This document shows, in pieces, positions 21,602 through 28,913 of a DNA stretch of 64,000 bases. Under the pieces are notes generated by a model. It searched no databases. It was not told the DNA's origin and saw only the letters and a list, made by a program, of their open reading frames with translations. Both the position numbers and the translations under genes were made by a program. Position 1 is the first letter of the stretch, and each line of letters opens with the position of its first letter. The DNA comes from Polyangium sp. 15x6 (GTDB lineage: Bacteria; Myxococcota_A; Polyangia; Polyangiales; Polyangiaceae). Where the stretch lies: the NCBI RefSeq assembly GCF_029960785.1, contig NZ_JASBQE010000008.1, positions 1-64,000 on the forward strand, given 5' to 3'.

Positions 21602-21690
21602 TCGGAGCGAAAGCGCCTGCCGGACGCGCGTACGTCCCGCTCGCACGCGTGGTGCGCTTAGCGGGCTCGTGGCGAGCTTGGTTGGATGGG
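21602..21690 (+). pseudogene. Relic of the FUSC transporter gene 3' end
   Basis: In one frame it reads SERKRLPDA, identical to the FUSC protein near its residue 530. After a deletion and frame change it reads LARVVRLAG, against LERVVRSAG at the true C-terminus (20446-20480). The DNA stays alignable beyond the frame change (GGGCTCGTGGCGAGC is shared). About 350 bp between the two blocks has been lost. A decayed duplicate. Confidence 0.8.
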
Positions 21691-21700
21691 ATCGAATGAA

Positions 21701-21747
21701 AACGCTCCCAGGAGGGCGCGACCTGCGGGGCGCGCCCTGGGAGCGTT
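21701..21747 (-). terminator. Rho-independent terminator of secreted paralog B
   Basis: Arms 21701-21720 and 21731-21747 pair over 17 bp with a 2-nt bulge and a 10-nt loop. In the leftward direction the stem is followed by TTTTCATT. It lies 35 bp past the stop of paralog B. Confidence 0.75.
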
Positions 21748-21781
21748 GAGCCATGCGACTGGGCGCGTGGCTGAGATTCGT

Positions 21782-22489
21782 TCAGGGGGCGACCGTGAGC
21801 TCGCCGATGGCGAACGGGCGCTCGCTCTGATCGTAGATGTTGAGGTCGTTCGTCGCGGTGATGCTCCAGCCGTAGGACAGGATCTCGCCCGTCGTGGCGT
21901 CCGAGTAGAGCCGAATGTAGGCCGTGCCGGGGACGTTGGCCGTGAAGCCGCTGGCCGAGCGGCGGCTATCGGGGTACGCCGTATTCTGGCCGTGCTCGCT
22001 GCCCGTGGAGTCGGCAATCGGCACCGCCCACTGCTTCGTCCCCGTGATGTACGGCGTGTAGAACGCGTTCGGCGGCGTGATGTCGATCGGCTCGCCGATG
22101 ATCACGGCGGCATGGCCGGTGTACGACCCGGTGGCGTTGATCGCGAAGACCTGGCCCGCGTCGACGTCGTTGATGTTGTCGACCTCGACGAAGTTCGAGG
22201 GCGCGCCACCGCCCGGCGGGACGATTTGCTCGTACCACTTCTGGGCGCTCAGGGTCGAGGTGCCGAAGTAGTACAGCCACTGGCTGCTCGACCAGCCGAG
22301 CGCGTCCTTGACCGCCTTCGTGACGAAGCTGCCGCCGTTGCCGGTGGTCTTGGTGCTGTCGTTCTGGTACGCGATCACCAGGTCCAGCGCCGAGCCCGAA
22401 ACGTCGCCGTCGCCCGTGGCTCGCGCGTCCGAGGAAAAGCAGAACGCCGTCGCGACCGCAGCAGCACCGAAGAGAGCGAGCTTATTCAT
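21782..22489 (-). CDS. Secreted protein B of a tandem paralog pair
   Basis: 235 residues, ATG at 22489 with GAGG 7 nt upstream. The signal peptide MNKLALFGAAAVATAFCFSS is followed by a mature part that aligns along its full length with paralog A, with about 60-65% identity judged by eye. Shared blocks include GNGGSFVTKAVK, YTGHAAV-IGEPIDITPP, IADSTGSEHGQNTA and YDQSERPFAIGEL. Compared with A it has an insertion near PPGGGAPSNF and a Tyr instead of the Cys in LYYFGTS. The conserved G-H strand suggests a papain-like or CHAP-like fold without the usual nucleophile. Probably arose with its promoter region by duplication of the same block as A. Confidence 0.75.
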   Translation of the reverse strand: MNKLALFGAAAVATAFCFSSDARATGDGDVSGSALDLVIAYQNDSTKTTGNGGSFVTKAVKDALGWSSSQWLYYFGTSTLSAQKWYEQIVPPGGGAPSNFVEVDNINDVDAGQVFAINATGSYTGHAAVIIGEPIDITPPNAFYTPYITGTKQWAVPIADSTGSEHGQNTAYPDSRRSASGFTANVPGTAYIRLYSDATTGEILSYGWSITATNDLNIYDQSERPFAIGELTVAP

Positions 22490-22612
22490 GTGCGCACCTC
22501 AGGAAGAACGACCCTATTGGTCGCCAGGAAAATGGAACGATGGACAACCGAGAGTGGGCATCTTCCAAATCGTGGGATGCGCACTCGATAGGCGGCTCGT
22601 GTATACCTCAAC
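22490..22612 (-). promoter_or_regulatory. Conserved upstream region of secreted paralog B
   Basis: Counterpart of 21423-21545. It shares the TATACACGA, CTATCGAGTGCGCAT and GATGCCCACTC blocks in order. Probably promoter and control sites of paralog B. Confidence 0.45.
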
Positions 22613-22907
22613 GTCAAGGCAAAGGTCAAGCGCCAATCTGGAAATCGATACGCGCTCAAACGACCCCTCACCCGGGTGCGCCGGCAGCACGAAGTCGACG
22701 TGATGCAGCGCGCCGTTGCCGTGGGCACATGCGACGACGGGGCGCTGGGCGGAGCATCCTATAGATGAGACGTGGGGCGATGCCCGGAAGAGACGTCTCG
22801 CGCCCGCAACGTACACTACACGTGCGCCCGCGCGCGATCCCGGTGACGCGTAGACACCTACGCGTGCCGGTTCCACGGCCAGAACGCGGGCGGCGAAGGC
22901 ACGCAGC
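22490..22907. other. 418-bp gap with a coding-like remnant
   Basis: The right half (about 22680-22895) reads leftward without stops as a stretch including AELRAFAARVLAVEPARVG and HGNGALHHVDFVLPAHPGEG, with partial coding bias but no start of its own. It may be the worn remains of a gene or chance. The left half holds the conserved promoter segment of paralog B. Confidence 0.35.
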
Positions 22908-23774
22908 TCAGCCTCCGTCCCTCGCCTCCGTCTTCTTCCTCGCATAGAGCAGCCGCAACGCATGCACGGCGCCGACATGGTAAACGGTACCATGCGCCTC
23001 CGCCGGAAGCGGTACATAATGCCATATCAGCCCCGCGGGCGCATGCTGGCGCAGGATTCCGGCCATCCGCTCCGTTTCCGCGGTATTGTCCTCGACGCCG
23101 CCGACCGTCAGGTACAGCGTCTTGCCCTGCGCCGATAGCGCCTTCAAGCGCGGCTCGGCCCGCGCGAGCAGGAAACCATCGTTCCACCAAAGGCTCGGGC
23201 TCACCGCGATGTACGTCCCGAACAACGCGGGATCATCGAAAAACGTCTCCAGGACGAACAGCCCCGCCAGCGATTCCCCCATGAGCCCGCGTTCCCCGCT
23301 ACTCCGATAATCACGCTCGATCCGCGGCACGAGCTCGTTCTTCAGGAAGGCGCGGAACCTGGCCGAGCCGCCGACACGCGGCGCGATCGCCTTGTCCTTC
23401 TCGTTCTCCGTGGGGCCCGTGAGGTCACGCCTTCGCTCGGTGTTTTCGATTCCGATGACGATCACCGGCCTCATGATCTCGTTCGCCACGGAGACCTGGA
23501 CGATGCCGGTGATATGGTGAAAATCCTCCGCCGCGCCGCCGTCGAGCAGATACATCACGGGATATCGCTCGCGGCTCTCCGCATACCCCGGCGGCAGGTA
23601 CACCGTGATCCGACGCTTTTCGCCGAGCGCGGCCGAGTCCATGATGAACGATTGACCAATGACGATGGCGTCGTCCTGCGGCGCGGGCGCGTGGCTCGGC
23701 TCGGGAGAGCGGGCGGCGCAGCCGAGGAGGGGCATGCAGGAGGCGAAGGTCACCGCAAAGAGGAGGTGGCGCAT
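22908..23774 (-). CDS. Esterase-D-like (PF00756-type) alpha/beta-hydrolase lipoprotein
   Basis: 288 residues; start ATG at 23774. The signal MRHLLFAVTFASCMPLLGC has a lipobox with Cys19. The mature domain is the putative-esterase type found in enterochelin esterase and BesA: strand RITVYLPPGY near 55-64, MYLLDGG at 74-80, nucleophile elbow GESLAG with S168, and a late His in EAHGTV. Likely hydrolyses an ester (acyl, siderophore or feruloyl-like) at the cell envelope. It is divergent from the ACP-methyltransferase-FAAL operon with 256 bp between starts and may share its control, but a functional link is only inference. Confidence 0.85.
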   Translation of the reverse strand: MRHLLFAVTFASCMPLLGCAARSPEPSHAPAPQDDAIVIGQSFIMDSAALGEKRRITVYLPPGYAESRERYPVMYLLDGGAAEDFHHITGIVQVSVANEIMRPVIVIGIENTERRRDLTGPTENEKDKAIAPRVGGSARFRAFLKNELVPRIERDYRSSGERGLMGESLAGLFVLETFFDDPALFGTYIAVSPSLWWNDGFLLARAEPRLKALSAQGKTLYLTVGGVEDNTAETERMAGILRQHAPAGLIWHYVPLPAEAHGTVYHVGAVHALRLLYARKKTEARDGG

Positions 23775-24030
23775 GGGGGCGCCACCATACCCTCGTCGCT
23801 CGCGCCACGAAAGCTCACGCTCGGGTCGCCGTCGCACCACGCGTCCACCGTGCCGGCAATGTTTCGCCTGGGCCAGACGGCCGCGCCAATGCTGCGCGAG
23901 CAAGATCCGCGCGAATTGGGCATTGGCTGCACACGCGCCGGGTCGTTCGACCTCCATCCGGAGACATACAGCGTGGCCCCCGTCTTGCCAGGCGCCATGC
24001 CCCGTAATTTTCGGCACCAAGGAGCTTCTC
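23775..24030. promoter_or_regulatory. Divergent promoter region of esterase and lipid cassette
   Basis: 256 bp between two divergent starts. Both promoters must lie here. No clear sigma-70 or sigma-54 box could be assigned. The only firm element is AAGGAG just before the GTG start at 24031. Confidence 0.4.
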
Positions 24031-24324
24031 GTGGCTACCAATCTTTCCATTCCCGACGCCATCGCCAATGACGTCCGCCGTATCATCGCCGAGACCCTCC
24101 GCCTCCCCGTGGAGCAGGTGGCGCTCGACGCGCGGCTCGACGAGGCGCGCCTCGGCATCGATTCCCTCGGGCTCATCAAGCTGAACGTCGCGCTCGAAGA
24201 GGCGTTCGACATCACGCTGCCCGATTTCACCACGCCCGAGCAGCCGCACATCCGCTCCGTGGGCGACGTGGCCGCGCTCGTCGCACAGAAGGTCTCCGCC
24301 CAGGCGAACGGAGGTGCCCGATGA
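24031..24324 (+). CDS. Acyl carrier protein
   Basis: 97 residues from a GTG start at 24031, chosen because AAGGAG lies 6 nt upstream and it begins right at the carrier fold. The 4-helix ACP pattern is clear, with the phosphopantetheine attachment Ser45 in LGIDSLGLIK and acidic helix II after it (NVALEEAFDITLPD). No fatty-acid synthase genes are nearby, so it is a specialised rather than housekeeping carrier. Its stop overlaps the start of the methyltransferase gene (ATGA), and the operon continues into the acyl-AMP ligase, which would load an activated fatty acid onto this ACP. Confidence 0.88.
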   Translation: MATNLSIPDAIANDVRRIIAETLRLPVEQVALDARLDEARLGIDSLGLIKLNVALEEAFDITLPDFTTPEQPHIRSVGDVAALVAQKVSAQANGGAR

Positions 24325-25277
24325 GCTCCACCGCGCATACCCACCCCGAGCGCGAGGCGATGGAGCGCTCGCCCGCGGAGCAACGCGAGCACGAGCGCCG
24401 CGTCGTGGCCGAGCACTACCAGCACGACGTCGAGATCTTCTCGATGGTGCTCGATAGCCGCCTCGCATACGCGACCGGCGTCTTCGTGAGCCCCGACGAG
24501 GACCTCGAGACCGCGCAGGCACGCAAATTCGCCCGCATTCAGGCCAAGCTCGACATCCAGCCCGGCGAGCGTGTCCTCGACGTCGGCTGCGGGTGGGGCA
24601 GCAATCTCCTCTACCTCGCCGAGCATACCCAGGGCGAATTCTTCGGGATCACCCTCAGCGAGCGGCAACGCGAGGAGGCGCTTCGCCGCGCGCGCCTCGC
24701 CGGCGTCGCGGACCGCGTGCACATCGACGTCGAGCACATCGAGGATCTCGCCCTCGAACCCGCCTCGTTCGACGTGGTGCTCTTCAGCGGCAGCATCGTC
24801 CACATGCACAACCGCGAGGAGATCCACCGCACGGTCGCCCGGCTCCTCCGCCCCTCCGGGCGCTTGCTCATCTCCGATTGTTATTATCCGGCCGAGCACC
24901 GCGGAGATCGCGAGAGCACGGCGACCGATTACATCTTCGTCGAGGCGCTCGGGTATTGTCGTCTGCTCCACCTGAGCGAGGAGCTCGCCTTCATCGAGCG
25001 CGCGGGGCTCGACATCTGCCACGTCGAGGATCTCACGAGCTCGTACGCGCTCACGCTGGAGCGCTGGATCGACAACGTGCGCAAGAACCGCCGCCGCATC
25101 GAGGCGATCTCGCCGGGGTTCTCGCGGCTCCTGCAGCAATACATGACCGTCGCCAAGCTCTCGTTCGCGCGGCGCACGGCGCTCGAATACATGATCCTGG
25201 CGACGCGGGGCCGGCCGCGGGTCGAGTCCGCGTGGTTCCCCATCGTCCCGCCCGCGCGTGAAAAGGGGGCGAGATGA
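24321..25277 (+). CDS. SAM-dependent methyltransferase, cyclopropane-fatty-acid-synthase-like
   Basis: 318 residues. SAM-binding motif I is VLDVGCGWGSNL near residue 90, followed by the acidic end of strand 2 (FFGITLSERQ) and motif III-like RLLRPSGRLLISDCYYP. The arrangement with the long N-terminal helical part (HYQHDVEIFSMVLDSRLAYATGVF) is typical of the CFA synthase / mycolate cyclopropane synthase superfamily, which methylates or cyclopropanates lipid double bonds, and also of some small-molecule methyltransferases. It overlaps the ACP gene (ATGA) on one side and the acyl-AMP ligase gene (ATGA) on the other. The likely substrate is an acyl chain held on the ACP or its product; this is inference. 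Confidence 0.85.
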   Translation: MSSTAHTHPEREAMERSPAEQREHERRVVAEHYQHDVEIFSMVLDSRLAYATGVFVSPDEDLETAQARKFARIQAKLDIQPGERVLDVGCGWGSNLLYLAEHTQGEFFGITLSERQREEALRRARLAGVADRVHIDVEHIEDLALEPASFDVVLFSGSIVHMHNREEIHRTVARLLRPSGRLLISDCYYPAEHRGDRESTATDYIFVEALGYCRLLHLSEELAFIERAGLDICHVEDLTSSYALTLERWIDNVRKNRRRIEAISPGFSRLLQQYMTVAKLSFARRTALEYMILATRGRPRVESAWFPIVPPAREKGAR

Positions 25278-26929
25278 ACACGAGGACCATCGCCGGGCTG
25301 CTCCGCCGCCGCGCCGGATCGAGGAGCGACGCGATCGCCATTCGATTCAAGGAGGATCCGGGGTTCGAGGCGTGGACCTGGCTCCGATTCTGGGAGGAAG
25401 CCGTGCGCGTCGCGGCCGGGCTTCACGAGTCCGGCGTGCGGCCCGGGGACCGCGTGCTCGTGCTCGTGCCCGAGGTGAAGGCCGCGGTCACGACGCTCTT
25501 CGGGATCTGGTCGCTCGGCGCGGTGCCCATTCCCATCGGGCTGCCGTTCCGGTTGACCGATATCGAGGGTTTCCTCGAGCAGCTCCGCAAAACCGCGGAA
25601 AGGCTCTCGGCGCGGGCGCTCGTCACCTCGCGCGCGCTCACGGCCTTCGCCGGCGCGCGGGGGCCGGTCCGGGTCCTCTGCGCGGAGGAGCTGTCGATCA
25701 CGCCGCACGGGTTTTCGCCCGATCCCGACGCGGCGCCCGGACCCGCGTTGATCCAGCTCACGAGCGGGAGCACGGGGCATCCGCGCGGCGTCGTCCTCGG
25801 GCACGAGCGGCTGATGCTGCACATGGCGTGCATGAGCGAGGCGCTGCCGAGCCACGCGGAATCGGTGGCCGTCTCGTGGCTACCGCTGCACCACGACATG
25901 GGCCTCATCGGCGGGCTGCTCTTTCCGTTCTACAATGGGTTCGTCGCGAACATGCTCGGGCCGCAGGATTTCCGGGCGCGGCCGCTCGCCTGGCTGGAGG
26001 CGATGTCCTCGCTGCGGGCGACGATCTGCGCGGCGCCGCCCTCGGCCTATGCGCTCGTCCTGCGGCTCGCGCGGCGCGCGGCGGAGGCGGGGCTCGACCT
26101 TCGGCCCTGGGAATGCGCGATGATCGGCGCGGAGCCCATTTCACCCGGGCTCTTGCGGCGCTTCGCCGAGGCCTTCGGCCCCGTGGGGTTCCGCGCGGAG
26201 GCGTTTTTCCCGGTGTATGGCCTCGCCGAGGCCACCGTCGCCGTGAGCTTTCCGAAGCTCCTTTCGCCGTCGCGCTTCGCGGTCGTGGATCGCGGAATGC
26301 TCGAGCAGACCGGGCGCGCCGTCGCGACCGAGCCGGGCCCGCACGCGCTCGAGCTCGTCTGCGTGGGAAAACCGATTCCGCGGACGGACGTGCGTATCAC
26401 GGGCGAACGCGGCGAGGCCCTGCCCGAGCGGCACGTGGGCGAGATCGAGGTCCGCGCGCCGACCTTGATGCACGAATACCTCGACGATGCGGCGGCGACC
26501 GCGGCGGTGTTCCGGGACGGCTATCTGCGCACGGGAGATCTCGGGTATCTCGACGAGGGCGAGCTCTTCGTCACGGGGCGGAAGAAGGACCTCATCATCA
26601 AGGGCGGGCACAACCTGCTTCCCTCGGTGATCGAGGAGATCGTCTCCGAGGTCGAGGACGTGCGGAGCGGGTGCGTCGTGGCCGTCGGCGTACGCGCGGA
26701 GGCGGACGAGACCGAGCTCGTGTACGTGATCGCGGAGACGAAGCTCGATCCAACCGCCCACGACGCGCTCGGCGAGCGGGTACGCGCCGCGCTGCTCTCG
26801 CATGGGATCGGGATCGATCGCGTGATGTTCCTGCCCCCCGGGACCTTGCCGAAGACCACGAGCGGCAAGCTGCGGCGGCGCGCGGTCGCCGAGGCGCTCT
26901 CGCAAGGACGCTCGCTCGAATCAACCTGA
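25274..26929 (+). CDS. Fatty-acyl-AMP ligase (FAAL-like adenylation enzyme)
   Basis: 551 residues. ANL-superfamily motifs are in order: A3 LTSGSTGHPRGVV near 160, SWLPLHHDMGLIGGLL near 200 (the FAAL-type A4 region), VYGLAEATVAVSF near 315, YLRTGDLGYLDEGELFVTGR near 420, the K-containing hinge KDLIIKGGHNLLPSVIE and C-terminal TTSGKLRRR (catalytic Lys). The HHDMGLIGG and YGLAEAT spellings are those of FAALs, which make acyl-adenylates and pass the chain to an ACP rather than to CoA. Start overlaps the methyltransferase stop. The 3' end overlaps the convergent hydrolase by 9 bp. A long-chain or short-chain CoA ligase is the alternative. Confidence 0.87.
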   Translation: MNTRTIAGLLRRRAGSRSDAIAIRFKEDPGFEAWTWLRFWEEAVRVAAGLHESGVRPGDRVLVLVPEVKAAVTTLFGIWSLGAVPIPIGLPFRLTDIEGFLEQLRKTAERLSARALVTSRALTAFAGARGPVRVLCAEELSITPHGFSPDPDAAPGPALIQLTSGSTGHPRGVVLGHERLMLHMACMSEALPSHAESVAVSWLPLHHDMGLIGGLLFPFYNGFVANMLGPQDFRARPLAWLEAMSSLRATICAAPPSAYALVLRLARRAAEAGLDLRPWECAMIGAEPISPGLLRRFAEAFGPVGFRAEAFFPVYGLAEATVAVSFPKLLSPSRFAVVDRGMLEQTGRAVATEPGPHALELVCVGKPIPRTDVRITGERGEALPERHVGEIEVRAPTLMHEYLDDAAATAAVFRDGYLRTGDLGYLDEGELFVTGRKKDLIIKGGHNLLPSVIEEIVSEVEDVRSGCVVAVGVRAEADETELVYVIAETKLDPTAHDALGERVRAALLSHGIGIDRVMFLPPGTLPKTTSGKLRRRAVAEALSQGRSLEST

Positions 26930-27547
26930 CGGGCGCGCGACGAATCCGGAAATCTTCTCCATCATCGTCTCCAGGTGCTCCGCGAGAGAATGGTTTGCCC
27001 CGGGGATCACCTCCAGCGTGACCGGGCCGGGAAGCTCGCGCGCGAGCGTGCGGACCGCTTCGATGTCGCCCCATTCGTCGCGATCGCCCTGGATCAGGAG
27101 CAGGGGCTTCCGTGTCTCGCGGAGATAGGAAAAATCGTAGACGTTGATGGGGATCCCGATGCCGATCAGCGCCTCGGCCCGCGGATCCGAGGCGCCGACG
27201 CGCAGGCCGACCCAGGCGCCGAAGGAGTACCCGGCGACGAGGAGGCGGGGGTGCTCGGGGGCGAGAAAATCGAGCGCCGCGCGGGTATCGTCGACCTCGC
27301 CCACGCCGTCGTCGAAATGGCCCTCGCTCGCCTCGACGCCCCGAAAATGGAAGCGCAGGACCGTGGCCCCCGCGGCGTGGAGGGCGCGCGTGGCCCGGGA
27401 AACGACCTTGTTGTAGAAAGTGCCGCCGAAGCGCGGGTGCGGATGGCAAACCACGGCCGCCGCCCTCGCGCTCGGGTGGCGCTTGAGCACGGCCTCGATG
27501 CGGCCAGCCGGGCCAGGAAGGAAAAATGTGCCGTCAGGGGGGCGCAT
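26921..27547 (-). CDS. Alpha/beta hydrolase (dienelactone-hydrolase-like, HPHP type)
   Basis: 208 residues from the ATG at 27547. The oxyanion region reads CHPHPRFGGTFYNKVV near 33-48, the nucleophile elbow is AGYSFGAWVG (GYSFG), the acid lies in LLLIQGDRDEW and the base His in IPGANHSLAEH. This is the small single-domain type known as alpha/beta hydrolase of the KANL3/Tex30 kind, cytoplasmic, acting on esters or thioesters. Convergent with the acyl-AMP ligase, overlapping its last 9 bp, and so read separately from it. A thioesterase role for the lipid cassette is possible but unproven. Confidence 0.82.
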   Translation of the reverse strand: MRPPDGTFFLPGPAGRIEAVLKRHPSARAAAVVCHPHPRFGGTFYNKVVSRATRALHAAGATVLRFHFRGVEASEGHFDDGVGEVDDTRAALDFLAPEHPRLLVAGYSFGAWVGLRVGASDPRAEALIGIGIPINVYDFSYLRETRKPLLLIQGDRDEWGDIEAVRTLARELPGPVTLEVIPGANHSLAEHLETMMEKISGFVARPSG

Positions 27548-27644
27548 GCTGCATCCATAACACGCGGATTGTCGCGATCGTGAGGGCGCGCGCCGCGACG
27601 CCCCTTCCCCGCGCTCGCCATCCGGGCTACACACGCCCGAGACC

Positions 27645-28829
27645 ATGACGCCCCAAGAGCCGCTCTCGCTCGACGCCCTCATCGCCATCGACGGCCTCCT
27701 CACGGACGAGGAGCGCATCATCCGCGACACCGTGCGCAGGTTCGTGCGCGAGCGGTATCTGCCGCGCGCCGCCGAGCTCTTCGCGAAGGAGCAGTTCCCG
27801 CAAGACCTCATCCCCGAGATCGCCGCGATGGGCCTGCTCGGCGCCTCGCTCCAGGGATACGGCTGTGCCGGCATGAATGCCGTCTCCTACGGGCTCGCGC
27901 TCGCCGAGCTCGAGTACGGCGACAGCGGGCTCCGGAGCTTCGTCAGCGTCCAGGGTTCGCTCGCGATGTACCCGATCTGGCGCTTCGGGTCCGAGGAACA
28001 GAAAAACAAATACCTGCCGAAAATGGCCGCCGCCGAGCTCATCGGCTGCTTCGGCCTCACCGAGCCGGACGCGGGCAGTGATCCCGGATCGATGAAGACG
28101 CGCGCGCGGCTCGACGGCGATTCGTACGTGCTCACGGGGACGAAGATGTGGATCACGAGCGCGCCGATCTGCGATCTCGCCGTGGTATGGGCGAAGGTCG
28201 ACGACGGCGACGCCTCGTCCATCCGCGGGTTCATCGTCGAGCGCGGGACGAAGGGCTTCGAGACGCCCACGATCCACGGCAAGATGAGCCTGCGCGCGAG
28301 CCCGACGGGCGAGATCGTGCTGAACGAGGCGCGCGTGCCCAAGGAAAACATGCTCCCCGGCGTGGTGGGGCTCAAGGGGCCGCTCTCCTGCCTCACGCAA
28401 GCGCGCTTCGGCATCTCCTGGGGCGCGCTCGGCGCCGCGCGCGCCTGTTACGAAGCCGCGGTCGCGTACACGCGCGAGCGCGTGCAGTTCGGAAAACCCG
28501 TGGCGGCGAAGCAGCTCGTGCAGGAGCAAATCGTGGAGATGGCCATGGACATCGCGAAAGGCCAGCTCCTCGCGCTGCATTACGGTCGTCTCAAGGACGC
28601 CGGCGCCATCACGCCCGTTCAGGTCTCCTTCTGCAAGAAGAACAACGTGGGCCTCGCGCTGCGCGCCGCCCGCAAGGCGCGCGGCCTGCTCGGAGGGAAC
28701 GGGATCCTGCTCGACTACCCCGTCATAAGGCACGCGCTGAACCTGGAGAGCGTCTATACCTACGAAGGCACGGACGAGGTGCACACGCTGATCCTGGGGA
28801 GCGCGCTGACCGGCCATAACGCATTCTGA
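27645..28829 (+). CDS. gcdH: Acyl-CoA dehydrogenase, glutaryl-CoA dehydrogenase type
   Basis: 394 residues, the normal length. FAD and substrate motifs are present: GCFGLTEPDAGSDPGSMKT near 138-156, KMWITSAP near 167, RVQFGKPVAAKQLVQ near 283 and the C-terminal YEGTDEVHTLILGSALTG, where the Glu is the catalytic base. The wording of these blocks (SVQGSLAMYPI, LTQARFGISWGALG) is that of glutaryl-CoA dehydrogenases, which oxidise and decarboxylate glutaryl-CoA to crotonyl-CoA in lysine and tryptophan breakdown. No electron-transfer-flavoprotein gene is beside it. It is divergent from the alpha/beta hydrolase, 97 bp between starts, and appears monocistronic. Confidence 0.9.
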   Translation: MTPQEPLSLDALIAIDGLLTDEERIIRDTVRRFVRERYLPRAAELFAKEQFPQDLIPEIAAMGLLGASLQGYGCAGMNAVSYGLALAELEYGDSGLRSFVSVQGSLAMYPIWRFGSEEQKNKYLPKMAAAELIGCFGLTEPDAGSDPGSMKTRARLDGDSYVLTGTKMWITSAPICDLAVVWAKVDDGDASSIRGFIVERGTKGFETPTIHGKMSLRASPTGEIVLNEARVPKENMLPGVVGLKGPLSCLTQARFGISWGALGAARACYEAAVAYTRERVQFGKPVAAKQLVQEQIVEMAMDIAKGQLLALHYGRLKDAGAITPVQVSFCKKNNVGLALRAARKARGLLGGNGILLDYPVIRHALNLESVYTYEGTDEVHTLILGSALTGHNAF

Positions 28830-28913
28830 GCGAGCCCCGAAGGCCGCGATCTCGCCCAAAAAGAATGCGCTGGGCGGGCGACCTCTGGCATGATGGAATG
28901 CGAGGTCCTTGCC

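Larger units (their letters stand above)
21423..21781. other. 359-bp gap between secreted paralogs
   Basis: Holds, from right to left: the terminator of paralog B, a frameshifted relic of the FUSC gene 3' end, and the conserved promoter segment of paralog A. No intact gene is visible. Confidence 0.6.

Noticed and set aside
22680-22895. A possible gene in the gap between esterase and paralog B
   Set aside because: Open and partly coding-like, but without a start, ribosome site or recognisable family, so listed only as a remnant in the gap entry.
23900-23960. A possible sigma-54 promoter for the ACP operon (GGGCATTGGCTGC region)
   Set aside because: The GG-to-GC spacing is 9 or 8 rather than 10 bases.
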